Source: Streptomyces katrae (lineage in GTDB: Bacteria > Actinomycetota > Actinomycetes > Streptomycetales > Streptomycetaceae). Taken from it: a stretch of DNA of 64,000 nucleotides. Every line of letters starts with the position of its first letter. The stretch's first letter is position 1. Below are positions 45,099 through 52,646 of the stretch, in pieces. The notes under the pieces were generated by a model. The model saw nothing but the letters and a program-made list of their open reading frames with translations, was not told where the DNA came from and did no database searches. Location: NCBI RefSeq assembly GCF_002028425.1, contig NZ_CP020043.1, forward strand, positions 124,001-188,000, written 5' to 3'. A program made the translations under genes and the position numbers.

Positions 45099-46496
45099 TC
45101 AGGGGGTGAGTTCTGCGGTGAGGGAGTTCAGGATGACGTCCGCGCTGCGATCCACGTCCTCGCGGGTCGTGCGCCAGTTGACCACCGAGATGCGCATCGC
45201 CGCCCGGCCCTCCCACAGCGTGCCGCCGAACCAGCAGACGCCGCTGCGCTGGATGCGGGCGATGACCCTGCGGGTGGTCTCGTCGTCGTCGCCGAAGCGG
45301 ACCAGGAGCTGGTTGAGGACGACGTCGTTGAGGAGTTCGACGCCGGGCACGCCCGAGAGGCGTTCGGCGAAGTGCCGGACGTGGTCGCAGCAGCGTTCCA
45401 CCAGGTCCGCGACGCCCTCGCGGCCCAGGGTGCGCAGGGCCGCCCAGACGGGGAGGCTGCGGGCGCGGCGCGAGAAGTCGGGGACCCATTCGATGGCGTC
45501 GCGTTCGCCGTCGGTACCCGGCGGGAGGTAGCCGGCGCGTTCGTTGAGCATGGCCGCGCGGTGGGCCTCGGGGTGGGCGATGACGACGATGCCGCAGTCG
45601 TAGGGCACGTTGAGCCACTTGTGGGCGTCCAGGGCCCAGGAGTCGGCCCGTTCCACGCCGTCGACGAGGGGGCGGAGCCTGGGGCTGGCGGCGGCCCACA
45701 GGCCGAAGGCCCCGTCCACGTGGACCCAGGCGCCGTGGCGGTGCGCGATGTCGCAGATCTCGCCGACGGGGTCGATGGCGCCCGAGTTGACGTCGCCGAT
45801 CTGGGCGCAGACGATCACCGGCCCGGTGAGGGAGGAAAGAGTCCGCTCCAGTTCGGCGGGGATCATGCGGCCCTTGGCGTCCACGGGGACGTTGCGGATG
45901 CGGGCGGTGCCGAAGCCGAGGTAGCGGGCGGCGAGGTCGATGGTCATGTGGTGCTGGGCGCCCGCGACGATGGCCACCTCCGGCGCGCCGCCCAGGCCCT
46001 CGCGTTCCACGTCCCAGCCGGCCTCCGCCAGGAGCTTGTGGCGGGCGGCCGCGAGGGAGGTCAGGTGGGCCATCGTGCAGCCGGTGGGGAAGCCGACGGA
46101 GGCGTGCGCGGGCAGGCCGAGGAGTTCGAGGACCCATTGGGCGGCCACGTCCTCGGCCACGGCGATGGCCGGGGAGAGGTTGTAGAGGCTGGCGGTCTGG
46201 TCGTAGGCGGCGACGAGCCAGTCGGTGGCTATCGCCACCGGCAGGGTGCCGCCCGTGACGTAGCCGAAGTAGCGCGGGCCGTTGGCCGTCGGGATGCCGC
46301 CCTCGGCCACCGCGCGGCCGATGACCTCGATGGTCCCGGCCGGGTCGGACGGTCCGGCGGGCAGCGGGCCACCGAACATTTTCAGCAATTGTTCGGAGCC
46401 GGCAGTGGCACCCACCGGCCGCTCGGCGAGGCCCGTCAGATATTCGGTGGCCTGCTGATAGGCCAATGCGAGAGGCGCACTGTCTGCTGTGGTCAT
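45099..46496 (-). CDS. PLP-dependent group II amino acid decarboxylase
   Basis: The product is 465 aa. It is an aromatic-amino-acid/glutamate decarboxylase-like fold I enzyme: GYVTGGTLPVAIATDWLV, FPTGCTMAHLTSLAAARH, VHVDGAFGLWAA (PLP Asp) and the Schiff-base Lys in DSWALDAHKWLNVPYDCG. By analogy with valine decarboxylase VlmD of valanimycin biosynthesis, it should generate the amine that is N-hydroxylated later. Substrate unproven. Minus-strand GTCAG boxes 11 bp apart and a TAGCTT -10 placed 6 bases before the ATG point to a leaderless, SARP-activated promoter. Confidence 0.9.
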   Translation of the reverse strand: MTTADSAPLALAYQQATEYLTGLAERPVGATAGSEQLLKMFGGPLPAGPSDPAGTIEVIGRAVAEGGIPTANGPRYFGYVTGGTLPVAIATDWLVAAYDQTASLYNLSPAIAVAEDVAAQWVLELLGLPAHASVGFPTGCTMAHLTSLAAARHKLLAEAGWDVEREGLGGAPEVAIVAGAQHHMTIDLAARYLGFGTARIRNVPVDAKGRMIPAELERTLSSLTGPVIVCAQIGDVNSGAIDPVGEICDIAHRHGAWVHVDGAFGLWAAASPRLRPLVDGVERADSWALDAHKWLNVPYDCGIVVIAHPEAHRAAMLNERAGYLPPGTDGERDAIEWVPDFSRRARSLPVWAALRTLGREGVADLVERCCDHVRHFAERLSGVPGVELLNDVVLNQLLVRFGDDDETTRRVIARIQRSGVCWFGGTLWEGRAAMRISVVNWRTTREDVDRSADVILNSLTAELTP

Positions 46497-46519
46497 AGTA
46501 CAAAGCTAGGCGGCCGGCA

Positions 46520-46535
46520 CTGACGTGCGACTGAC
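46520..46535 (-). promoter_or_regulatory. SARP-type box pair for decarboxylase
   Basis: On the minus strand GTCAG starts at 46535 and 46524, 11 bases apart. TAGCTT (46508-46503) follows about 6 bases after the second 11-bp unit and lies 6 bases before ATG 46496. Confidence 0.65.
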
Positions 46536-46560
46536 TCAAATGGCCGGAACTTCCAAAACC

Positions 46561-46589
46561 TTGGACAGAGGGCCGTTGGACTGTATTAC
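46561..46589 (+). promoter_or_regulatory. Sigma70-like promoter for NTF2-like gene
   Basis: TTGGAC (46561-46566), a 17-base spacer and TATTAC (46584-46589) match the housekeeping consensus well, about 95 bases before the gene at 46687. No GTCAG repeats face this way, so it may be expressed independently of the SARP. Confidence 0.5.
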
Positions 46590-46686
46590 TTTCTCCTGTG
46601 GCCCCGGCCGGTCCGGCCGGTCCGGCCGATCCGCCCCGTCCTACGGTCCACCATCCGTGCCGAGTCATGAGACTTGAGGAGTTCCG

Positions 46687-47043
46687 ATGTCCGACGAGCA
46701 GACCCGCAAGGTTATCGAACAGTTCAACCAGGCATTCCAGCTGCACGACCCCGGCCTGCTGAAGGACATCCTCGGCGAGAACTGCCGCCTGGAGAACTCC
46801 GGGCCGGCCCCCGACGGGACCAAGCACGTCGGTTATGACGAATGTCTGCAGTTCTGGACCGCGATCGCGGGCAACGAGCACATGACCTTCGAGGTGGAGG
46901 ACGTCTGGGTGGCCGGCGAGCGCTCCGTCTGCCGCTGGACGCTGCGCTGGGGCGGCGGCCCGAAGGACTTCGTGCGCGGGGTGAACGTGCACCGCCTGGA
47001 GGGCGGCAAGCTCGTCGAGAGCTTCGGTTACGTCAAGGGCTGA
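46687..47043 (+). CDS. SnoaL/NTF2-like small protein
   Basis: The product is 118 aa. It has EQFNQAFQLHDPGLLKDILG, LENSGPAPDGTKHVGYDECLQFW, VEDVWVAGERSVCRWTLRWG and VNVHRLEGGKLVESFGYVKG, a compact NTF2 cone typical of SnoaL-like cyclases/isomerases and limonene-epoxide-hydrolase relatives. The role in the cluster is unknown. AGGAG precedes ATG 46687. A strong bidirectional terminator follows. Confidence 0.82.
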   Translation: MSDEQTRKVIEQFNQAFQLHDPGLLKDILGENCRLENSGPAPDGTKHVGYDECLQFWTAIAGNEHMTFEVEDVWVAGERSVCRWTLRWGGGPKDFVRGVNVHRLEGGKLVESFGYVKG

Positions 47044-47057
47044 CAGTCGAGAAGGAG

Positions 47058-47088
47058 AAGGGCCCGGGCCTTGAAGGCCCGGGCCCTT
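47058..47088. terminator. Bidirectional terminator between NTF2-like and cupin genes
   Basis: Arms AAGGGCCCGGGCCTT and AAGGCCCGGGCCCTT are perfectly complementary around one G, with short T/A tracts on both outer sides. It serves the convergent genes at 46687 and 47108. Confidence 0.9.
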
Positions 47089-47107
47089 TCCGTGTGGTGA
47101 TGATGCG

Positions 47108-47512
47108 TCAGTCGGCCAGCTGGGACACGATCATCACGCAGTCCTCCAGGGCCTTCGTCGCGTGGCCCTTGCCCACCGTGTCCTCGACCAGCTGCGTGTT
47201 GCCGGGCACGAAGGTGCGCCAGGTGCCGTCGCTGACGCCGCACTCCATCTTGCCGCTGACCAGGGTCATGATCTGGCGGCGCGGCGCCGGGTGGAAGTCG
47301 CCGAACCAGCCGGCCGGGATGTACAGGTACACGGCCTGCTTGGCCGGTATGCCCTCGGAGACGAACAGCGACGGCGCGGGCGGGGCAAAATTGAGGGCCG
47401 TCACCTCCAGCGTCTCGTCGATGAAATGCGATTCGCCGTTCTCGTCGTTGTAGAGGCGGGAAACGGCGATTTTGGCGGTCTCGGGGGCGGTCTCGACGGT
47501 CTCGGCGGTCAC
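47108..47512 (-). CDS. Cupin-domain protein
   Basis: The product is 134 aa. A small single cupin is suggested by LYIPAGWFGDFHPAPRRQIMTLVSGKMECGVSDG and the second motif FVPGNTQLVEDTVGKGHATKAL. Two conserved His/Glu positions could hold a metal. It has a divergent position to the tRNA-like gene, with minus-strand SARP-type boxes upstream. The role is unknown. GTG 47512 has GGGAG upstream. Confidence 0.78.
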   Translation of the reverse strand: MTAETVETAPETAKIAVSRLYNDENGESHFIDETLEVTALNFAPPAPSLFVSEGIPAKQAVYLYIPAGWFGDFHPAPRRQIMTLVSGKMECGVSDGTWRTFVPGNTQLVEDTVGKGHATKALEDCVMIVSQLAD

Positions 47513-47581
47513 GGGAACTCCCTGTGTACGTGAAGTCGCTATCAGGTCGGGATCGATCGCCCTTCACTATCCCAGCCGGCG

Positions 47582-47597
47582 CTGATGGGGCCCTGAC
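47582..47597 (-). promoter_or_regulatory. SARP-type box pair for cupin gene
   Basis: On the minus strand GTCAG (from 47597) and ATCAG (from 47586) are 11 bases apart. GATAGT (47571-47566) is a good -10 a few bases further on. Confidence 0.55.
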
Positions 47598-47637
47598 CGA
47601 TCGGGGACGGCGCGGGAATTTACGGTCTCAGATATCC

Positions 47638-47653
47638 ATCAGTCCCGTGTCAG
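47638..47653 (+). promoter_or_regulatory. SARP-type box pair for the tRNA-like gene
   Basis: ATCAG (47638) and GTCAG (47649) are 11 bases apart. CAAGCT (47665-47670) is a possible -10. The tRNA-like sequence starts at 47690. It points away from the box pair of the cupin gene, so this short region carries two divergent SARP-type promoters. Confidence 0.55.
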
Positions 47654-47689
47654 CCGCCGCGTGCCAAGCTGAGGGCACGAAAGGCCGAT

Positions 47690-47775
<86 letters not shown>

Positions 47776-47791
47776 AGGTGCTCATCCCAGG

Positions 47792-47827
47792 CACGCGCAT
47801 CCCGAACCGATACCAGGGATGCGCGTG
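47792..47827 (+). terminator. Rho-independent terminator of the tRNA-like gene
   Basis: Arms CACGCGCATCCC and GGGATGCGCGTG pair perfectly around a 12-base loop and are followed by TCTTT. It begins 18 bases after the tRNA-like sequence, giving it a self-contained transcription unit. Confidence 0.8.
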
Positions 47828-47943
47828 TCTTTGGCATGCGGCGCCGCCCGGACCGCCGCCCGACAGGGCCTCCCGTCAGCGTCCGTCATCATCCCGTCCC
47901 GTCTTCTTCGGACCCGCGGAGCGGCCGTATCCGGCCCCTCGCG

Positions 47944-47993
47944 GCCTTCACGGCCTTCACGGGCCTCCACGGGCCTCCACGGGCCTTCACGGC
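47944..47993 (+). repeat. Five tandem 10-bp units (GGCCTTCAC type) in the leader of the next gene
   Basis: Units of the form CGGCCTTCAC/GGGCCTCCAC recur with a 10-base period upstream of the gene at 48103. They could be a regulator site or simple slippage sequence. The remainder of 47828-48102 has no supported gene. Confidence 0.5.
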
Positions 47994-48102
47994 CCAGCCG
48001 GCCCCTTCCGCCCCGGGGGTCCCGTCGACGGATCCGCCCCCCTGCCCATCCCAGCCCGGCGCGAGCCGAACTGACGTCGCCTCCCGAGCGACCCCGACAG
48101 AC

Positions 48103-49194
48103 ATGGAGACGCAGTTGCCCAGCAGCGACCACCACACCGCTCCCGTGCTCCGCAGGACGGACTCCGCCGCGCTCGTGGACGAGATCTCGTCCTGGCTGGC
48201 CGTCGACGCCGACGAGATCGACGCCAAGTACCTGGGCGAGCGCGCCCGCATCGTCGAGGCCGTCACCGACCTCAACGCCGCGGCCGTCGCCGGCCCCGGC
48301 CGCGAGGAGGCCCACTACCACCAGCAGCTCCTGCTCTCGCGCATCTACCAGACCGTGATGCAGATCCCCGACCGGCCGAGCGCCGAGGGCTCGGTCCTGC
48401 TGCACGAGGTCACCCGGCTGCTGGAGAACGCCACCCTCGCCGCCGAGGACGCCCACCTGGAGCCCGGCCTGCTGGAGTCCGCGCCGACCGAGCCCAAGGC
48501 GTTCCTGTCCTGGCTCAAGGGCCGGGTCCGGGGGCACCGCGCCTTCAAGCACCCCTACTACACCGAGTTCATCAACCGCGAGGCGCGGGAGGAGGACCTG
48601 CGCACGTACGTCATCCAGGAGTCGCTGATCGACGGCCGCTTCGACGACTTCCTCGCGATGATGCAGATCGGCACCGCCGGCGCCAGCAAGATGGAGATCG
48701 CCGCCAACTACTGGGACGAGATGGGCAACGGCGACCCCGAGGCCGTGCACACCCACCTCTTCAACAAGATCTACGAGGTCTTCGACGTCCGCGACCAGGA
48801 CCTCGAGGCCGCCATGACCACCACCGACCTGCACTCCGGCAACCTCGCGGTGCTGCTGTGCCGCTACCGGCACCTGTACCCGGAGGCGGTGGGCTTCCTC
48901 GGCATGACCGAGTGGCTGGCCCCCGACCGGTTCCGCAACGTCGTCCGCGCCTGGGAGCGCCTGGGCCTGCCGGAGGTCGGCATCACCTACCACCGGCTGC
49001 ACATCACCATCGACTCGCAGCACGCGGCGGGCTGGTTCCACAACGTGGTCATCCCGAGCGCCGGCACCGCCTACATGCGCCGGGGCATCGCCCGGGGCGC
49101 GCTGTGGCGCGCCAACTCCTCCGCCCGCCACCTCGACGAGCGCCTGGACCTGGCCCGGCTCTCGGCCGAGCGCACGCCCGTCGCCGCGGGCTGA
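48103..49194 (+). CDS. Heme-oxygenase-like iron-containing redox enzyme (HDO type)
   Basis: The product is 363 aa. The helical heme-oxygenase-like fold of the iron-containing redox enzyme family is indicated by VIQESLIDGRFDDFLAMM, KMEIAANYWDEMGNG and AVHTHLF, supplying Glu/His/Asp ligands for a diiron site. Related HDOs perform N-oxygenation, C-C cleavage or hydroxylation in natural-product pathways. It may oxidise an amine or side chain of the product. The ATG at 48103 gives METQLPSSDHH. The frame further upstream is repeat-derived. It is followed 3 bases later by a small dioxygenase-like gene. Confidence 0.85.
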   Translation: METQLPSSDHHTAPVLRRTDSAALVDEISSWLAVDADEIDAKYLGERARIVEAVTDLNAAAVAGPGREEAHYHQQLLLSRIYQTVMQIPDRPSAEGSVLLHEVTRLLENATLAAEDAHLEPGLLESAPTEPKAFLSWLKGRVRGHRAFKHPYYTEFINREAREEDLRTYVIQESLIDGRFDDFLAMMQIGTAGASKMEIAANYWDEMGNGDPEAVHTHLFNKIYEVFDVRDQDLEAAMTTTDLHSGNLAVLLCRYRHLYPEAVGFLGMTEWLAPDRFRNVVRAWERLGLPEVGITYHRLHITIDSQHAAGWFHNVVIPSAGTAYMRRGIARGALWRANSSARHLDERLDLARLSAERTPVAAG

Positions 49195-49197
49195 GCC

Positions 49198-49863
49198 GTG
49201 TCCCCACGGGAGCACGGCTACGCGCTCGTCGGGCTGGACCCCGTGCCGGGGGTGGTCGCGGCGGCCTTCCGCGACCACCCGCGGCCGGAGGTCCTGAGGC
49301 TGCGGATGTCCTGGACGGCCGACGACGACTGGCTGTTCCGGCCCGTGCTCCCGTACGCGTCCCCGCCCGGGGACGGCGGCACGGACCGGGGGCTCGCGGC
49401 GGGGCTCTCGGCCCTGCTGCGGCGGGCCCTGTGCGGGCCCTGGCTGGACGTCCACGCGGACCGGCTGATCGAGCTGCACCGGGTGCGGACCGTCGCGCCC
49501 GCCGGGGAGACGGTCCCGGTGCGGCTGCCCGGACCGGTGCCCGGGGCCTGCGAGTTCGCCCTCGTGGCGGTGGCCGGACGGACCGGGGGCGGGACGGGCC
49601 GGTCCCGCCTGTACGGCGCCGGCCCGCAGGTGCCCCTGCTGGAGGCCGAGCTCGGGCCGGGGCAGGGGCTGCTGTTCGACCGGCGGGTGATCGCCTACGA
49701 CGGTCACGAGCTGCGGGCCGGCCCGGACGGCCCGGCCGTGCAGGACCTGCTGGTGGCCCACGTCTTCGCCCCGTCCGGCCCGCAGCCGGCCCTGCGCCGG
49801 CGGCCGATGCTGGTCCGCGGCCCGGCCGGCACCCTGATCACCACCCGCCCGGCCCTGCGCTGA
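49198..49863 (+). CDS. Degenerate 2OG-Fe dioxygenase-like (PF10014-related) protein
   Basis: The product is 221 aa. The second half (LYGAGPQVPLLEAELGPGQG, LLFDRRVIAYDGHELRAG) parallels the C-terminal half of the dioxygenase at 19756 (QVYSLE, MFWSDGQILHAVRP). The HxD site is poorly kept: WLDVHADRLIELHRVR has a His and Asp but the wrong context. It may be a substrate-binding or inactive partner. GTG 49198 is 3 bases after the HDO stop, so the two are coupled. Confidence 0.6.
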   Translation: MSPREHGYALVGLDPVPGVVAAAFRDHPRPEVLRLRMSWTADDDWLFRPVLPYASPPGDGGTDRGLAAGLSALLRRALCGPWLDVHADRLIELHRVRTVAPAGETVPVRLPGPVPGACEFALVAVAGRTGGGTGRSRLYGAGPQVPLLEAELGPGQGLLFDRRVIAYDGHELRAGPDGPAVQDLLVAHVFAPSGPQPALRRRPMLVRGPAGTLITTRPALR

Positions 49864-49871
49864 CACCGCCC

Positions 49872-49909
49872 GAGGGGGTGGTGGGGAGCTCCCTCCCCAC
49901 CACCCCCTC
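49872..49909. terminator. First of two terminators after 49863
   Basis: GAGGGGGTGGTGGGGAG pairs with CTCCCCACCACCCCCTC across a short loop. It follows the stop at 49863 by 8 bases. Confidence 0.75.
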
Positions 49910-49940
49910 CGTTGCGCCCTTCCGCGGCGCGCACACGGGA

Positions 49941-49975
49941 AAGGGGCCCCGCCGGCCGAGCCGGCGGGGCCCCTT
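49941..49975. terminator. Second terminator between convergent genes
   Basis: AAGGGGCCCCGCCGGC and GCCGGCGGGGCCCCTT pair perfectly around CGA. Bidirectional, serving both the gene on the left and the leftward small ORF and transferase operon on the right. Confidence 0.85.
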
Positions 49976-49986
49976 CGCGCGGGGTG

Positions 49987-50136
49987 CTACTTCCCGGCCG
50001 CGCGCAGGAGGGCGTCCAGGCGGGCCAGGTCCGCGTCGCACAGGCGGGCGGCCTCCAGGTCGTCGGGGGCGGCCGCGCAGGCCTGGAAGCGGTCCACGAC
50101 CAGCAGGCCCTGGGTCTCGATCTCGTCGGACGGCAT
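49987..50136 (-). CDS. Small 49-aa protein downstream of the transferase gene
   Basis: The ATG at 50136 is preceded by GGGAGGT at good spacing and follows the transferase stop by 17 bases. The 49 residues (MPSDEIETQGLLVVDRF at the start, then Ala/Asp/Leu-rich helix ending LRAAGK) include two Cys. The product is acidic and probably helical. No family is recognised. Its strong ribosome site and position between gene and terminator argue that it is real. It may be a small accessory or complex partner of the seryl-transferase candidate. Confidence 0.6.
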   Translation of the reverse strand: MPSDEIETQGLLVVDRFQACAAAPDDLEAARLCDADLARLDALLRAAGK

Positions 50137-50153
50137 CACGTACGACCTCCCTC

Positions 50154-51167
50154 TCAGACCGCGTTGCAGGCGCGGAAGACGTGGACCAGCGCGGGCAGGC
50201 TCGCGCCGTGCTGGAAGGCGATGTACTCCGGCAGTACGGCGGAGGGCGCCCACTTCTGCTTGTACTCCAGCTGCGTGCGCGCCGGGTAGATGTGCGCGCC
50301 GTGCTCCCAGAGGTGCTCCATGAACCAGTGGAAGCCCAGGCTGTGGCCCGGGAACTGCGGGGCCGTCAGGGAGGTGAAGGGGGTGAAGCCGAAGTGCAGC
50401 CAGCGGGTGCCCTCGGCCGTGAACACGTCGATGGCGGCCTTGTTGAGGGCTTCCATCACCCCCGGCGGGGAGTCGGGCCGCCGGCGGCTCAGGTCGTGCA
50501 TCCAGCCCGGCTGCGGCCCGTACACGGGGGCGTAGGAGACGTAGCCGATCAGTTCGCCGTCGCGGACGGCGGCGAAGAGGCGGCGCAGGTGCTGGTAGCG
50601 GCCGCCGGTCTGGCCTACCAGGAACTCCAGGGGTTTGACGCCCTCGCCCTTGGTGGAGAGCCAGGCGGTGTCGAGTTCCGCGATCGCGGCCGCGTGGTCT
50701 TCGTACGCGACCTCCTTGATCTCCAGGCCGCTGCGCAGGGCGCGGGAGATCTTGTTGCGCAGCTGCATGAACTTCGTGCCGGCCAGGGTGAAGGTCTCCA
50801 GGTCGACGGCGTAGGAGGCGCCCATCTGGTTCACGGTGAAGCCCTGGTCGACGTAGATGTCGGCGTCCGCGCCCTGGAGCTGTACGGACACGATCTCGCG
50901 GCCCTGTCCGGCGGCGAAGTCCCGGAACGCGGCGAGGAGGCGGGCGCGGGGGCCGTCCGGGCCGGCGGGGGTGAAGGGGGCGAAGGGGCCGCCGAACTGG
51001 ACGAGGTAGCGGCCGACGGGCCGGTAGACGATCACTCCGGGCCCGTCCGGGAGCCGGAAATAACTGTTCCCGTCGCTGAAGGCGAAATACGCGCTCGGAT
51101 TTCCGGCGTCCGCGTACTGCCGGATGGCGTCGAGCGCGACGTCCGTCTCCAGAATCGTTCCGGTCAT
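50154..51167 (-). CDS. DUF2156/GNAT-fold aminoacyl-tRNA transferase-like protein (VlmA-type candidate)
   Basis: The product is 337 aa. It looks like the C-terminal aminoacyl-transferase domain of lysyl-phosphatidylglycerol synthases (tandem GNAT folds). Examples are YFRLPDGPGVIVYRPVGRYL, FMQLRNKISRALRSGL, WMHDLSRRRPDSPPGVMEAL, and WLHFGFTPFTSL. In valanimycin biosynthesis, VlmA of this type moves Ser from Ser-tRNA to a hydroxylamine. Here a seryl-tRNA synthetase, an amine N-hydroxylase and a Ser-like tRNA are encoded nearby, so the same reaction is likely. It is divergent from the N-hydroxylase operon. Confidence 0.78.
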   Translation of the reverse strand: MTGTILETDVALDAIRQYADAGNPSAYFAFSDGNSYFRLPDGPGVIVYRPVGRYLVQFGGPFAPFTPAGPDGPRARLLAAFRDFAAGQGREIVSVQLQGADADIYVDQGFTVNQMGASYAVDLETFTLAGTKFMQLRNKISRALRSGLEIKEVAYEDHAAAIAELDTAWLSTKGEGVKPLEFLVGQTGGRYQHLRRLFAAVRDGELIGYVSYAPVYGPQPGWMHDLSRRRPDSPPGVMEALNKAAIDVFTAEGTRWLHFGFTPFTSLTAPQFPGHSLGFHWFMEHLWEHGAHIYPARTQLEYKQKWAPSAVLPEYIAFQHGASLPALVHVFRACNAV

Positions 51168-51254
51168 GTGAAATCCATTCTCGGGGCAGCACTGCGGCAC
51201 TACGGCTACTTATGGCACGGGGCGCCGGGCACCACAAGGCCGGTCCCGCCCCAG

Positions 51255-51326
51255 GTCAGCCCTCCGTCAGGGCCAAGTCAGTTGAAAACGCTGGTCAGAT
51301 GGGCGTCAGGCCTCAGTCAGACAGGG
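51255..51326 (+). promoter_or_regulatory. Two SARP-type triplets (six GTCAG boxes) before N-hydroxylase operon
   Basis: GTCAG starts at 51255, 51266 and 51277, and again at 51294, 51305 and 51316. Within each triplet spacing is exactly 11. GACTCT (51334-51339) lies about 8 bases after the last unit, the usual SARP-to-minus-10 distance. This is the strongest copy of the motif in the window. Confidence 0.85.
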
Positions 51327-51423
51327 AATGGAAGACTCTCATTCGCACATTCGAGTTTCCGATCGCAGGGAATACCCGGCGGTTCGGACGGGAAATCCGA
51401 GAGAGCCCGAGGAGAACACGGCG

Positions 51424-52563
51424 ATGCGTTCCCTGACGACAGCGCGCGGGATCTGCGAGCAATTCCACGCAGGTCTTCTCGACGCACTCGAAGAGCTGCC
51501 GCTCAGCGCCCGGGAGGGCGCGGACAGCCCGGTGCTGGAGCTGTACCGCAAGCACGGCGGTCCCGGGCTGCTCGTGCCGGCCGCCTACGGCGGTGCGGCC
51601 GCCGGTCCGCTGGAGGCGGTGCGGGTGCAGCGGGCGATCGCCTCGCTCTCGCCCTCCCTGGGCGTGGCCACGACCATGCACCACTTCACCGTGGCGATGC
51701 TGTTCCGGCTGGCGCAGGCCACGGGCCGGCTGACCCCGGCCCAGCTGAAGCTGATGTCCGCGGTGGCCTCGGACGGGCTGCTGCTGGCGTCCGGCTGGGC
51801 GGAGGGGCGCACCGACCAGAACATCCTGGCGCCGTCGGTGGTCGCCGAACGCACCCCGGGCGGCTACCGGGTCAACGGGGCGAAGAAGCCGTGCAGCCTC
51901 TCCGGTTCGATGGACGTGCTGACGGCCAGCGTGCAGGTGACGGAGGAGGACGGGCGCTCCGCGCTGGCGCTGATGCTGATCCCCGCCTCCTCCCCCGGGG
52001 TCACGACCCGGCCGTTCTGGGCCACCCCGGTGCTGGCCGCCTCGCAGAGCCACGAGGTCCGGCTCACCGACGTGGAGGTCCCGGAGGACCTCGTCATCCA
52101 CAGCACCCCCGAGGACGCCGACCGGCTCGACGACCTCCAGACCGCCGGGTTCACCTGGTTCGAACTCCTCGCCACCTCCTCGTACGTCGGCGCCGCGTCC
52201 GCCCTGGTCGCGCAGGTGCTGGCCGGCGGGCGGGGCAGCGCCCCGGAGCGGGCGCAGCTGGCGGTGCGGATGGACGCGGCGGTCTCCCTCGTGGAGGGGG
52301 CGGCGCGCTCGCTGGAGGACGGCACGGGTGGCGACGAGGCGGTGGCGGCGGTGCTCACCGCCCGCTACGCCACGCAGGACCTGCTCTCCCAGACCGTCGA
52401 CCAGGCCGTGGAGATGCTGGGCGGGATGGCCTACATCCGTTCGGGTGAGGTGGCCTACCTGGCTTCCGCGGGGCGCGCCCTGGCCTTCCACCCGCCGTCG
52501 CGCGCCAGCGTGGCCGCGGAGCTGGCCGAGTACTTCGCCGGCGGCCCGCTGCGCCTGTCCTGA
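51424..52563 (+). CDS. Acyl-CoA-dehydrogenase-fold flavin monooxygenase (amine N-hydroxylase candidate)
   Basis: The product is 379 aa with acyl-CoA dehydrogenase architecture: helical N-domain (LLVPAAYGGAAAGPLEAVRV), middle beta-domain (YRVNGAKKPCSLSGSMDVL) and C-terminal helical domain with QTVDQAVEMLGGMAYIRSGE. The catalytic Glu of true dehydrogenases is not evident. With an adjacent flavin reductase this matches two-component monooxygenases such as isobutylamine N-hydroxylase VlmH. Predicted reaction: primary amine plus FADH2 and O2 to hydroxylamine. It is first gene of the operon 51424-57536. GAGGAG precedes ATG 51424. Confidence 0.85.
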   Translation: MRSLTTARGICEQFHAGLLDALEELPLSAREGADSPVLELYRKHGGPGLLVPAAYGGAAAGPLEAVRVQRAIASLSPSLGVATTMHHFTVAMLFRLAQATGRLTPAQLKLMSAVASDGLLLASGWAEGRTDQNILAPSVVAERTPGGYRVNGAKKPCSLSGSMDVLTASVQVTEEDGRSALALMLIPASSPGVTTRPFWATPVLAASQSHEVRLTDVEVPEDLVIHSTPEDADRLDDLQTAGFTWFELLATSSYVGAASALVAQVLAGGRGSAPERAQLAVRMDAAVSLVEGAARSLEDGTGGDEAVAAVLTARYATQDLLSQTVDQAVEMLGGMAYIRSGEVAYLASAGRALAFHPPSRASVAAELAEYFAGGPLRLS

Positions 52564-52646
52564 CCCGCCGCCGGCGCCCCGTAGCCCCGGCCCACCCGGC
52601 CCGCCCCCCGGCCCGCCCGGCCGCCCGCCCGCAGTGAGGACCCTTC

